From positions 558,001 to 622,000 of the forward strand of contig CAWEXD010000010.1 in NCBI GenBank assembly GCA_963812945.1: DNA of 64,000 bases. The letters are read 5' to 3'. Under the pieces are notes generated by a model, which searched no databases, was not told where the DNA came from, and worked only from the letters and a program-made list of their open reading frames with translations. Below, piece by piece: positions 7,200 through 15,095 of the stretch (position 1 is the first letter of the stretch; every line of letters starts with the position of its first letter). Origin of the DNA: DASRDR01 sp963812945 [NCBI: uncultured Candidatus Rokubacteria bacterium]. Lineage in GTDB: Bacteria > Methylomirabilota > Methylomirabilia > Rokubacteriales. Both the position numbers and the translations under genes were made by a program.

Positions 7200-8534
7200 T
7201 GTCCCGGTTAGAAACCTCATCGGGGCCAGTGTCACGCTGGTTCCACGCTGGGTTTGATCGTCCAGGGCCGGAGGTGCCTCTTCGCTACGGAGATGTGAAG
7301 GGGGCCGGGGGAGGCCCAGGCGTGACCGTGCATCGCCACGCTGCCGGCGGGCGGCCTGCTGGACCGGAGGAAGGAGCGAAGGGTGAATGCGCGGTCGCGG
7401 TGATCAGGCGGCGCGCTGATAGCGGTGGTGGAGCCCGCCGACCTCAGGAATGGCGATGATCCGGCCACATGGTGGGGGTTCGCAAGCTCGGGGCTGGGGA
7501 CTGTTGCCGTCGAGCGATTGGTGTGGCCGCGTGGTGTTGTAGTAGGCGGCGTAGGCGTGCAGGAGTCGGCGGAGGTGGGCCTCGCTCAGAATGAGGAAGT
7601 GATCCAGGCACTCGCGGCGGATGGAGCCGATCACCCGCTCCACGAAGGGGTTCTGCCAGGGCGCGCGGGGGGCGGTGAGGACCTCACGGATCCCCATGCT
7701 CTGGACTCGCCGCGCGAACTCCTTGCCGTAGATCGCGTCTCGATCACGGAGCAGGAACCTGGGAGCCGAATCGTCCGGGAATGCCTCGATGATCTGCCGG
7801 GCGGTCCAGACGGCCGTGGGGTGGTCCGTGACGTTGACATGGAGGAGTTCGCGGCGGTCGTGGTGGAGCACGACGAAGACGGACAAGAGGCGGAAGGCCA
7901 AGGTCGGCACGAGGAAGAAGTCCACGGCGACGATCGCCCGGGCATGCGCGGCCAGAAAGACGCGCCAGGTCGGCGAGGGCCGAGGTGACGCTCGCTGCAT
8001 GTACTTGGTGACGGTCAGCTCGGCGACCTCGTAGCCGAGGAGGGCGAGCTCCGCCTGGATCCGCCGCCGGCCCCACGTCGGATTCTCGCGCGCCATGCGG
8101 TGGATCAGCTGGCGGATCTCAGCGCCAAGCCGCGGCCGCCCCACGCGGTTCGTTGTGGACCGCCAGCGCCAGTAAAGCCGGAAGCCTTGGCGGTGCCAGG
8201 CGAGGACGGTCGCGGGCTGGACAATGACGAGACTCGAGCGCCACCTCGTCCACAGGCGAGACAACCAGACCCAGAGGATCCGGTCCCAACGGGAGAGCCG
8301 GGGTCGGCGGACAGAGCGCTGAAGGACAGCCAGTTGATGGCGCAGCGCCACGTTTTCCAAGGCGATGGCCGCCGACCCGAGGGACAAGGCGCGGAGGAAC
8401 GTCCAGAGACCGATCACGAAGACCATCGGGGCCCCCCGGCATCAGACGTCTGAGCCGAGACTCTACCGGATCAGTGGTGGAGGAGGTAAGGGAAGTTCAA
8501 GCGGGACAAGCGGATGGACTTCTTGACCGGGACA
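7200..8534 (-). mobile_element. Insertion sequence with DDE transposase, about 1.3 kb
   Basis: The transposase gene is bracketed by imperfect inverted ends. The left end reads TGTCCCGGTTAGAA from 7200 and the right end, on the minus strand, reads TGTCCCGGTCAAGAA from 8534; about 16 of 22 bases match. No target duplication is evident. The right end abuts the 5'-truncated LysM gene, and a stop codon in the end sequence closes the frame upstream of that gene. Confidence 0.6.
7404..8426 (-). CDS. DDE (rve integrase-core) transposase
   Basis: The 340-residue protein has an N-terminal region of basic helices, then a helix-turn-helix-like GRPRLGAEIRQLIHRMAREN and NPTWGRRRIQAEL. The retroviral-type integrase core follows: Asp in AIVAVDFF, Asp in LLRDRDAIYG, and Glu in PFVERVIGSIRRECLDH, ending with the family-typical YNTTRPHQSLDG. 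The overall form is close to IS481/IS3-like integrases without a separate orfA. It is full-length and apparently intact, so the element may still be active. Confidence 0.88.
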   Translation of the reverse strand: MVFVIGLWTFLRALSLGSAAIALENVALRHQLAVLQRSVRRPRLSRWDRILWVWLSRLWTRWRSSLVIVQPATVLAWHRQGFRLYWRWRSTTNRVGRPRLGAEIRQLIHRMARENPTWGRRRIQAELALLGYEVAELTVTKYMQRASPRPSPTWRVFLAAHARAIVAVDFFLVPTLAFRLLSVFVVLHHDRRELLHVNVTDHPTAVWTARQIIEAFPDDSAPRFLLRDRDAIYGKEFARRVQSMGIREVLTAPRAPWQNPFVERVIGSIRRECLDHFLILSEAHLRRLLHAYAAYYNTTRPHQSLDGNSPQPRACEPPPCGRIIAIPEVGGLHHRYQRAA

Positions 8535-8538
8535 ACCG

Positions 8539-9285
8539 GTGTGGTGCCACGTGGTGCGGCCCGGGGAGTCCCTGGCCGCAGTCGCCCGCCGGACGGGCAC
8601 GTCGCAGGGGCGGCTGCGTCAGCTCAACGGCCTCGAGCGCGGCGCGCCGATCCGCCGCGGTGACGTACTCGTCCTTCCCGCCGTCGAGCGCCTCCGGAGC
8701 CAGCAGCTCGCATCGTTCGCCGCCATCATGCCGGCGTCACGGGGGAATCTCGTGCGCGAGAACGCCCGAGCCGACGCGGATGGGCTCTCCCGGCTGCGCA
8801 CCCGCGGGACCCTCGATCGATTCGTCCGCGGTCGCCTACTCGTCCCGGTGCCCGAGTCCGGCCGTGGCTTCTTCGTCATCGGCGTCCCCGGATGGCGGCG
8901 AGTGGCGCGCCCGTGGACGCGCCTGTTCGTGTACCAACTGGGCGAGGCCGTGCACACGCTGTTCCGGAGCCGCCTGCGCGTCACCGACCTGACTCGGACC
9001 GAGGCGGTCCAGGCCGCGCTGGGGAACTGGAACGGCAACGCCGCGCCGGCGCGGGGCCCTCTCGCGTCAGCGCACCTGACCGGCGCCGCGGTGGACCTGT
9101 CGAAGGTCGAGCACTCCGACGTCGAGATTGCGTGGCTGCGCGTCGTCCTCCGGCGGCTGACGGCCCGGGGCCTTGTCAACGCGATCGAGGAGTTCGCCCA
9201 GCCGCACTTCCACGTGATGGTCTTCCGCGCCTACGCTGGCCACGGCGCCCGGCTTCGGGATCCCGTAGCCATCGGCGGCTGCTAG
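8539..9285 (+). CDS. LysM and DUF5715-type protein, 5'-truncated
   Basis: The readable 248 residues begin inside a LysM peptidoglycan-binding domain (WCHVVRPGESLAAVARRTGT to RRGDVLVLPAV). A linker and a C-terminal DUF5715-like domain follow, with HLTGAAVDLS and AQPHFHVMVF, whose His/Asp/His pattern resembles M15-type peptidases. No signal peptide is present, although such proteins are normally exported. An in-frame stop at 8524 lies in the adjacent IS end, so insertion probably removed the original start and signal sequence. The GTG at 8539 is only the first possible start and the gene is likely non-functional. Confidence 0.65.
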   Translation: MWCHVVRPGESLAAVARRTGTSQGRLRQLNGLERGAPIRRGDVLVLPAVERLRSQQLASFAAIMPASRGNLVRENARADADGLSRLRTRGTLDRFVRGRLLVPVPESGRGFFVIGVPGWRRVARPWTRLFVYQLGEAVHTLFRSRLRVTDLTRTEAVQAALGNWNGNAAPARGPLASAHLTGAAVDLSKVEHSDVEIAWLRVVLRRLTARGLVNAIEEFAQPHFHVMVFRAYAGHGARLRDPVAIGGC

Positions 9286-9415
9286 AACCATGCCCCGGCC
9301 GAAGCGCGGGCCCGGCACTGGCGGCGAGTGCACCGGCATTCAGTCCCGCGTCGAGGGCGAATGGCGTCCCCGTGATCGGCGGATCATGCCCCGCACCTCC
9401 GTCAGGTCAGGCGCC

Positions 9416-9964
9416 CTATGGGAGCGGCGCCTCCGCGGCACGCCGCAACTGGAGAGCCCGGACCCACTCGCGTTGCTCATTCGTCGTCAGCCGCTCCTGT
9501 ACACGGAGCACCAGGTGGTGGAAGGCATCCAGGGCCTCATGGCAGCCTTCTGCGGCCCGGTCGACCCTCGCCGCCCGCCGCCATAGTCGCGTGATCTCGT
9601 CCGCATCCATCGGGATCCACTGATCGCCCTTGATGAGGCGCTGGTACTCCTCTCCGAACGACTCGTACTCGATCCGGGCGAGACGGCCGTCCCGGAACGT
9701 CGCGCGGAGGATCTCGGTGCCACGGTCGGTGTCCGACTGCCGCCAGAGCAACCAGGTCGTCACGGGTGGATTCGCCGTCAGCTTCGTCGCGTGCTCGGCG
9801 AGCGCATCCAGCGCCTGCACCGACATGCCCGGCTTCGCGCGCTGATACAGGCCGAAGACGTCGATCTGTGACCTTCGTGCTCGGGGCTCGGCACCCACCG
9901 TGACCGCACCGCACAGACAGAGGATCATCAGAACGCCGAGACACCATGGCATCGCTTTTCTCAT
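9416..9964 (-). CDS. Secreted hypothetical protein
   Basis: The 182-residue protein has a clear signal peptide (MRKAMPWCLGVLMILCLCGA then VTVGAEP) and a hydrophilic remainder with RGTEILRATFRDGRLARIEY and a Lys/Arg-rich C-terminal helix. The ATG at 9964 is preceded by AGAGGTGG; the longest frame begins 165 bases earlier without support. I do not recognise a family. It converges with the LysM gene and is likely periplasmic. Confidence 0.6.
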   Translation of the reverse strand: MRKAMPWCLGVLMILCLCGAVTVGAEPRARRSQIDVFGLYQRAKPGMSVQALDALAEHATKLTANPPVTTWLLWRQSDTDRGTEILRATFRDGRLARIEYESFGEEYQRLIKGDQWIPMDADEITRLWRRAARVDRAAEGCHEALDAFHHLVLRVQERLTTNEQREWVRALQLRRAAEAPLP

Positions 9965-10315
9965 GAGCCACCTCTGCGCGCGCCTTGTCGCGCCGTTTGG
10001 GCAAGGAACATTGCGCCGGACTATGACGAAGCCGGCCCGGTCATGGCCACGCCAAGCCTCGCCGTTCCGATATCCAAGCGTCAAGACCGCCTCGGCGGTT
10101 GTTGCGGCGATCGCCGCTGCCCTCCGCACGCCTCACCGCCGAGAGGAGTTCCCTCGAAGCCCAATCCTCGATCTGCGGTCGGCCAGGCGACCGCAGAAAT
10201 CGGGCAGAGGAGATGAAGCAGCGGGGAACACAGGACAAGTGAGAGAAAGAGCAAGAGGTCACTGCTTACCTCCCGTCGGGGGCCGGCTTCGAGGACCCCG
10301 GACTCGATCAGACGG
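9965..10315. other. Non-coding gap
   Basis: Between the secreted protein gene and the end of the antiporter gene no convincing coding frame, RNA or repeat is seen. It must hold the promoter of the secreted protein, but no strong promoter sequence is obvious. Confidence 0.4.
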
Positions 10316-11650
10316 TCAGGATCGGCTCGCCGGTTTCGTCCGCTGCAACGCCCAGCGAAGCCCCATCGGCGTGAGGAGCGTCGTGACGACCACCATCAGC
10401 ACGAGTGCCGAGAACGTCGCTTGCGGAAGCAGGGGATCACCGTCGAGTGTGAGGGCCGCCCCAACCCCCGCGAAGATGAGGCCCACCTCACCGCGCGGAA
10501 CCATCCCGATGCCAACCACGAGTCGATTGATCCCGGGCGTGACGACCCCCGCTGCGCAGGCCAGCTTGCCCGCGACCGCCACGAGCACCAGCACCATGCC
10601 GAACGCGACGCTCTCGCGCGTGACAAGGCTCCCCACGTCCACCTGGATGCCCATCAGGACGAAGAAGAGCGGCACGAACAGGCTCGACAGGGGGTGCAGG
10701 AGCTCCGAGAGCGTCGCCGTCTCCCCCGGGGTGCGGACGCCCTCCCCGTAGGGGTCCAACAACAATCCTGCGGCAAAGGCGCCGACGATGCCGGCCAGAC
10801 CGATCCGCTCCGCGATGAACGCCAGCGCGAAGCAGAGCGCCAACCCCAGCACCAACAGCATGTCGCGCTGGCCCGTACGCCCCGCCAGCCGGACGATGGG
10901 TCCCGAGAGGCGGTGCCCGAGCCCGATGGTGATGGCGAGGAACACGATGGCCTTCAGGACGATCCCCACGACCGCGAGCCCCGAGAGCTCGGGCGAGCCC
11001 GTCGCGGTCGCGGTCACCAGGCCGGTCATCACCGCGAGCACCACGAGTCCCAAGATATCGTCCAGGATCGCCGCGCCGAGGATCACCTGCCCTTCACGAC
11101 TCTGGAGAGCGCCCAAGTCCTTCAGGACCCGGGCGGAGATCCCGATGCTCGTGGCCGTCAGCGTCGCGCCGACGAACAGCTGGGCGAGCATCGGGACCTC
11201 GGGCAGCAGCCACCACGCGGTCCCCCACCCGAGCGCGAACGGGGTGGCCACGCCGATGGTGGCGACGAGCGCGGCCGAGGGGCCGACCCCGACGAGGGCC
11301 CGCAAGTCGGCGTCCAGGCCGACGCCGAACAACAGAACCAGCACCCCGATCTCGGCCAACACGTGGAGAGTGGGATCGCCGCGCACGAAGGCGATCCCGC
11401 GCTCGCCGAAGAGTGCGGGGAGGAGATTCCCCGCGCCGATCCCCACGAGCAGCTCGCCGAGGACCGAAGGCTGGCCCCATCGTTCCGCCAGGACGCCGCC
11501 GCCCTTCGCGGCCAGCACGAGGAGGGCCAGCGCGAACAGGACCGGGCCGGCCCGGGACGGGGGGTCGGCCGTCCCCGCCCACGCGGCGAGAGGGATCGCG
11601 ACGAGGAGAATCCCCCCGGCTACCCGCCAGAACCGACGGTCGTGCGGCAT
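10316..11650 (-). CDS. Cation:proton antiporter (CPA2 family)
   Basis: The 444-residue protein has about 12-13 transmembrane segments with Na+/H+-exchanger-family landmarks: GQPSVLGELLVGIGAGN near the start, LLFGVGLDADLRAL, TATSIGISARVLKDLG, and the ILGAAILDDILGLVVLAV helix with the paired Asp of the ion-binding site. A FFVLMGIQVDV segment follows. There is no C-terminal TrkA-N domain, so it is a short NapA/Kef-transport-like form. The start at 11650 avoids overlap with the upstream gene; the extended frame to 11878 is not supported. It is the last gene of a three-gene minus-strand set. Confidence 0.85.
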   Translation of the reverse strand: MPHDRRFWRVAGGILLVAIPLAAWAGTADPPSRAGPVLFALALLVLAAKGGGVLAERWGQPSVLGELLVGIGAGNLLPALFGERGIAFVRGDPTLHVLAEIGVLVLLFGVGLDADLRALVGVGPSAALVATIGVATPFALGWGTAWWLLPEVPMLAQLFVGATLTATSIGISARVLKDLGALQSREGQVILGAAILDDILGLVVLAVMTGLVTATATGSPELSGLAVVGIVLKAIVFLAITIGLGHRLSGPIVRLAGRTGQRDMLLVLGLALCFALAFIAERIGLAGIVGAFAAGLLLDPYGEGVRTPGETATLSELLHPLSSLFVPLFFVLMGIQVDVGSLVTRESVAFGMVLVLVAVAGKLACAAGVVTPGINRLVVGIGMVPRGEVGLIFAGVGAALTLDGDPLLPQATFSALVLMVVVTTLLTPMGLRWALQRTKPASRS

Positions 11651-11658
11651 GGCACGCG

Positions 11659-12021
11659 CTACGCGGCCGAGGGGGGTCCCGGAGAAACCAGACCCTCGCA
11701 TGCCGCTTTCACGTGACTCAGCGACCGGCATCGCTTGACATACTCGATCAGGGCCCCCAGGGCCGTTGCCCGAGCACTGCCCGGGGGCGCGCCCTCGACG
11801 AGGCGCGCCCACAGACGCCGACCCTCGGCGCTCTCCAAGTCGCATTCGAACACCGTCGCGCCGGTGACGAACCCCCACCAGCGCACCTCCTCGATTGTCA
11901 GCGAGCCGCCCGCACCCCTCCGCACGTCGTGACGAACCTTGATCCGCTCACCACTGTCCAGCGTGACCCGACAGTAGGAGGCGGCCGTCGGATCGCTCAC
12001 CACACGACCCACCTTGGCCAT
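11659..12021 (-). CDS. Hypothetical protein, 120 aa
   Basis: The protein begins MAKVGRVVSDPTAASYCRVT, with AGGAG eight bases upstream of the ATG at 12021. It has an N-terminal beta-rich part (ERIKVRHDVRRG, GSLTIEEVRWWGF) and a helical C-terminal part. No known family is recognised. It lies eight bases upstream of the antiporter and just downstream of a membrane micropeptide, suggesting a shared transcript and possibly a regulatory role for transport. Confidence 0.6.
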   Translation of the reverse strand: MAKVGRVVSDPTAASYCRVTLDSGERIKVRHDVRRGAGGSLTIEEVRWWGFVTGATVFECDLESAEGRRLWARLVEGAPPGSARATALGALIEYVKRCRSLSHVKAACEGLVSPGPPSAA

Positions 12022-12031
12022 GATCGCGCTC

Positions 12032-12130
12032 CTACCACCAGAGGAGCGTGGCCCCGACAATCACCATGATCGCGAACGCGACCATGATGAGACCCATCAC
12101 GATGCCGTCCCACCCCCCTGTCCCCCGCAT
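12032..12130 (-). CDS. 32-residue membrane micropeptide
   Basis: A short frame with a strong ribosome binding site (GGAGGAGA) encodes MRGTGGWDGIVMGLIMVAFA and then IMVIVGATLLWW, a single transmembrane helix with a tryptophan-rich end. It is followed after 10 bases by the 120-residue hypothetical gene and then by the antiporter, so it may be a small subunit or regulator of that transporter. This is an inference from operon position. Confidence 0.5.
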   Translation of the reverse strand: MRGTGGWDGIVMGLIMVAFAIMVIVGATLLWW

Positions 12131-12214
12131 GTCGCGTCTCCTCCGCCTGTGGTGGACGCCCACCCGCACCGTCTGATGGACGGCGGGCGTGACTGGCTGC
12201 GGCGCGAGTGCGGG

Positions 12215-12532
12215 CTAGTGGTCTTCGGACGGTGGGGACGAGGACGGATCGGACCCTGCCAGCGGCGCGTGCCGGACCGACGTCAGCCAGACCCGCGCGA
12301 TGGGAGCGCTGGGCATCGGGGGCGGCATGTCACGCGTCAGCCGCCCGACCTCGATACCCCCGGGAGAGGGTACGAGTGCCGAAGCGGACGGGACGTCTGC
12401 GAGCCGCGCGCGCTCGACGTGCACAGCCTGGACGGACCCATCCAGGAACGTCACCGCCCCAGGCATCAACGGGTTCGCGAAGTCCGCCGCGACGTACAGG
12501 ATCAGGAGGACGCTCCAGCCGCTGAGGGTCAT
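12215..12532 (-). CDS. Hypothetical membrane-anchored protein, 105 aa
   Basis: An N-terminal hydrophobic helix (MTLSGWSVLLILYVAADFAN) is followed by PLMPGAVTFLDGSVQAVHVE, then a proline- and serine-rich, probably disordered C-terminus. Codon use fits the neighbourhood and the start has CCGGAG close upstream. No characterised family is recognised. It is probably a small inner-membrane protein with a periplasmic tail. Confidence 0.55.
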   Translation of the reverse strand: MTLSGWSVLLILYVAADFANPLMPGAVTFLDGSVQAVHVERARLADVPSASALVPSPGGIEVGRLTRDMPPPMPSAPIARVWLTSVRHAPLAGSDPSSSPPSEDH

Positions 12533-12623
12533 CTCCGGCCCATGCTAGCACGCGTCTCGGCACGATGCGCCATGGCGACGACACCCGTGGGCCGTCCTGG
12601 CCTGCCGTGCTACTGTCCTGGCC

Positions 12624-13019
12624 GTGAGTCGCACATTGGCTCCAGCGCTCACCGAGTTCCTGTTCCGATTCTGCCCGTCGGTGCAGCCCCTGGAGGCGCT
12701 GCTGTACATGCACGCCCACCCGGACCGTCTCTGGACCGCCCATGAGCTCGCAGGCGGCGTCCCGCCGATCAGCGAGGAGGACGCGCGGGACCTGCTCGCC
12801 ACGTTCTACGGGCACGGCTTTCTGGCCGCCGTCTCGTCCGACGCCTTTCGCTACGAGCCGACCTCACCAGAGCTTGCCCGAGGAGTGGCCGCGCTTGCCA
12901 AGGCGTATGCTGAGCAGCGGATTGCCATCTTGGAGCACCTCGCGACCCTGTCGGGTCTGGATTCGGTTCGGAGCTTTGCCGACGCCTTTCTCATTCGGAA
13001 AGACCGGAAGCATGGCTGA
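12624..13019 (+). CDS. Hypothetical winged-helix-like protein, 131 aa
   Basis: The protein starts with GTG and has segments typical of a winged-helix sensor: LEALLYMHAHPDRLWTAHEL, SEEDARDLLATFYGHGFLAA, then a long helix. It is first in a three-gene set and its stop overlaps the start of the following DUF5985-like gene, so co-regulation is likely. No named family is certain; a transcription regulator without a clear DNA-contact signature is possible. Confidence 0.6.
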   Translation: MSRTLAPALTEFLFRFCPSVQPLEALLYMHAHPDRLWTAHELAGGVPPISEEDARDLLATFYGHGFLAAVSSDAFRYEPTSPELARGVAALAKAYAEQRIAILEHLATLSGLDSVRSFADAFLIRKDRKHG

Positions 13020-13269
13020 GACGATCTATGCCCTGTGCGCCCTGACGAGCCTCGCCTGTGCGTGGCTGCTGGCACGTGGTTACCGGCAGAGCCACGCGCG
13101 GCTCTTGGCCTGGAGCAGCGGCTGTTTCGGGCTCCTCGCCCTGAACAACAGCTTGCTCTTCTTAGACCTTGTGGTTGTGCCGAGCGTGGACCTATCCCTG
13201 CTTCGGCACACCGTGGCGCTGGGCGCCGTACTGCTCCTCCTCGTCGGGCTCATCTGGGACACACGCTGA
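13012..13269 (+). CDS. DUF5985-like small membrane protein (first of pair)
   Basis: The 85-residue protein has three hydrophobic segments (MAETIYALCALTSLACAWLL, a central SSGCFGLLALNNSLLFLDLV, and a third) and ends in charged residues. It matches the DUF5985 type, which commonly occurs as adjacent pairs of similar small membrane proteins. The ATG overlaps the upstream stop by eight bases. The function of the family is unknown. Confidence 0.68.
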   Translation: MAETIYALCALTSLACAWLLARGYRQSHARLLAWSSGCFGLLALNNSLLFLDLVVVPSVDLSLLRHTVALGAVLLLLVGLIWDTR

Positions 13270-13270
13270 C

Positions 13271-13537
13271 GTGGCGCCGCTGAACGCTTTTCTCCTGGGT
13301 GCCGTCACACTCGGCTGTGCGGTGGCGGCCCTGTTCTTCGTTCGTTTCTGGCGAAACACGGCGGACCAGCTCTTTGCCTGGTTCGCCGCGACGTTCGCCC
13401 TGCTCGCCCTCCATTGGACGCTCGTAGTCCTGACCGCTCCGACCAACGAGCATCGACCCTTCATCTACCTCGTCCGACTCGCGGCCTTCGTCGTCATCCT
13501 GACCGGCATCGCCCAGAAGAATCAACGCAGGTCGTAG
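13271..13537 (+). CDS. DUF5985-like small membrane protein (second of pair)
   Basis: The 88-residue protein starts with GTG one base after the stop of its paralogue. It has the same three-helix layout (NAFLLGAVTLGCAVAALFFV, WFAATFALLALHWTLVVLT, LAAFVVILTGIAQ) and a basic tail. The two partners plus the upstream winged-helix-like protein form a compact operon. Paired occurrence suggests a heteromeric membrane complex; the role is not known. Confidence 0.68.
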   Translation: MAPLNAFLLGAVTLGCAVAALFFVRFWRNTADQLFAWFAATFALLALHWTLVVLTAPTNEHRPFIYLVRLAAFVVILTGIAQKNQRRS

Positions 13538-13693
13538 TGTGACGGCGAGGGTTGGAGACATGCGTGCTTCCTGGCACCTCCTATCCAGCCTGTTCCCGGT
13601 AGAACAAACACACCGGAGCGTGGGCCATAAGAGTCACCCACGCGCCACATCCCCTCTGCAACCACCGCCTGCCCGAACGGAGCGGGTCGAACG

Positions 13694-14704
13694 ATGACGC
13701 GACCGCCCAGGGACTTCCAGCGAATCGGTCCGATCGAAGGCGAGCGTTTTCCGGACGTCCGACTCCCCGATCAGACGGGCGCGGTGATCGATCTCCACCA
13801 TGCCCGCGGCGGCCGCCCGGCCCTCGTCGTCTTCTACCGCAGCGCGGAATGGTGACCGTTCTGCAAGACGCAGCTCGTCGAGCTGCAGCGCGTGCTTCCC
13901 ACGCTCGCCACCCAGGGCGTGGGACTCTTCGCCATCAGCTACGATGCGGTCGCGATCCTTCGCGGTTTCGCGATGGAACACGGCATCTCGTTCCCCCTCC
14001 TGTCGGACGAGGGCAGCGAGGCGATCCGGCGCCTCGGCCTGCTCAACGAGCGGGTCCAGGAAGACCACGCCGCCTACGGGGTTCAGCCCAATCCCCGGCA
14101 CCTGGGGGTGCCGTACCCTGGCGTGTTCGTCCTCGACGAGCGAGGCATCGTCGTCCGGAAGCGATTCCACGAGAGCTACCGTGAACGGGACACGGGATCC
14201 GGGCTGATCGCGGACACCTTGGAAGGGCTCGGGGTCACCCCAGTGGGAGACGAGCTACACCCCACCCATCCGGTGCGGATTCGCGCCTGGCTCGACTCAC
14301 CGACCTTCGCCTGGTTTCAGCGCCTCCGGTTGACCATCGAGGTCGTTACCGCCCCGGGAGTCGGGGTGTACGGCCATCCCGCACCTCCCGGGGTCGTGCC
14401 CCTCACAGTCTCAGTCGCACCCATCGAGGGATTGGAAGTCGGTCCGACGACCTGGCCGCCGCCGCTGCATCGCGTGCCGGGAATGCCCGAGGAGGTCGCG
14501 GTGCATACGGGACCGATCCGAGGTTCGCTGCCGTTGACCTTCACGGCGCCTCCTGGCCAGGGAGACCAGATTGTACAGGTCAGCGTCGCCTACCAGGCAT
14601 GCCGTGACTCGAGCACCTTGCCTGCATCATCCATCTACTTCGATCTGCCAGTGCAGGAGCGTGCCCTCATCGGTCGGGTGTTGCCAGCCGAGAGGAAGAC
14701 CTGA
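13694..14704 (+). CDS. Redoxin with in-frame UGA at the active site (candidate selenoprotein)
   Basis: Read through one TGA at 13853-13855, this is a continuous 336-residue protein. Residues 1 to about 175 form an AhpC/TSA-type thioredoxin fold (GERFPDVRLPDQTGAVIDL, LVVFYRSAEW-U-PFCKTQLV, FPLLSDEGSEA, YPGVFVLDERGIVVRKRF). The UGA is residue 54, exactly where relatives have the first Cys of W-C-P-F-C, giving UxxC. Residues about 190-336 resemble a DsbD-alpha-like domain (VQVSVAYQACRDSSTLP). A perfect hairpin follows the UGA. The reading frame stays open on both sides with normal codon use, arguing for recoding over decay; a nonsense pseudogene is the alternative. Confidence 0.72.
13870..13886 (+). 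promoter_or_regulatory. Candidate bacterial SECIS hairpin of the redoxin gene
   Basis: GCAGCUC-GUC-GAGCUGC forms a perfect 7-bp stem with a three-base loop that starts with G. The loop begins 21 bases after the UGA, inside the 16-37 base window used in the known bacterial SECIS model. It lies in coding sequence, as bacterial elements do, and would position SelB for selenocysteine insertion. Confidence 0.6.
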
Positions 14705-14789
14705 CGACGCACCTGGCGCGTGGCGTCGCGATAGCAATCTACAAGGGTAGCGCACGGTCACCAGAGTCGCCGCCACACTCGATCAACGG

Positions 14790-15095
14790 CTATCGAGTAT
14801 CGTGAGCTGCACCACTTTCCTGTTCTTTCGGGTAGTCGGGCTGCTTGTAGCCGCGACCCGCGACCGCCTGGCACACTCCGGCATTGACGGCTCCGGCGAT
14901 CGTCACGACCGCGTCCAGGGTCTCCTGCGACACCCCCGCCTGCCTCGCCCCCGCGAGGCGTGAGTAGCTTCAGGGCTCGCAGGTGCGCGTCAGCGTGACG
15001 GCCAGCCCGATGAACATTTTCTCGCGCGGCGTCAAAAGTTCGGTGGCGTGAATGGCTTGGTAGTACTCCTGGAACTGCTGCCTGGCGTTGGTCAT
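14790..15095 (-). CDS. AhpD-like protein with in-frame UGA in CxxU (candidate selenoprotein)
   Basis: With one TGA read at 14970-14972 this is a 101-residue carboxymuconolactone-decarboxylase/AhpD-like protein. LLTPREKMFIGLAVTL leads to RTCEP-U-SYSRLAGARQAG and the helix SQETLDAVVTIAGAVNAGV. Cys39 and UGA42 form CxxU where AhpD-like proteins carry CxxC; AhpD-like CxxU proteins are an established selenoprotein type in metagenomes. The ATG has GGAGGG at five bases. Codon use is normal after the UGA and the family helix pattern is intact. It converges with the UGA-containing redoxin, 85 bases apart. Confidence 0.75.
14942..14959 (-). promoter_or_regulatory. Candidate bacterial SECIS hairpin of the AhpD-like gene
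   Basis: On the coding strand GCCUCGC-GGGG-GCGAGGC gives a perfect 7-bp stem with a GGGG loop. The loop starts 17 bases after the UGA, within the accepted spacing for bacterial SECIS elements, and has G in the first loop positions. Confidence 0.62.
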
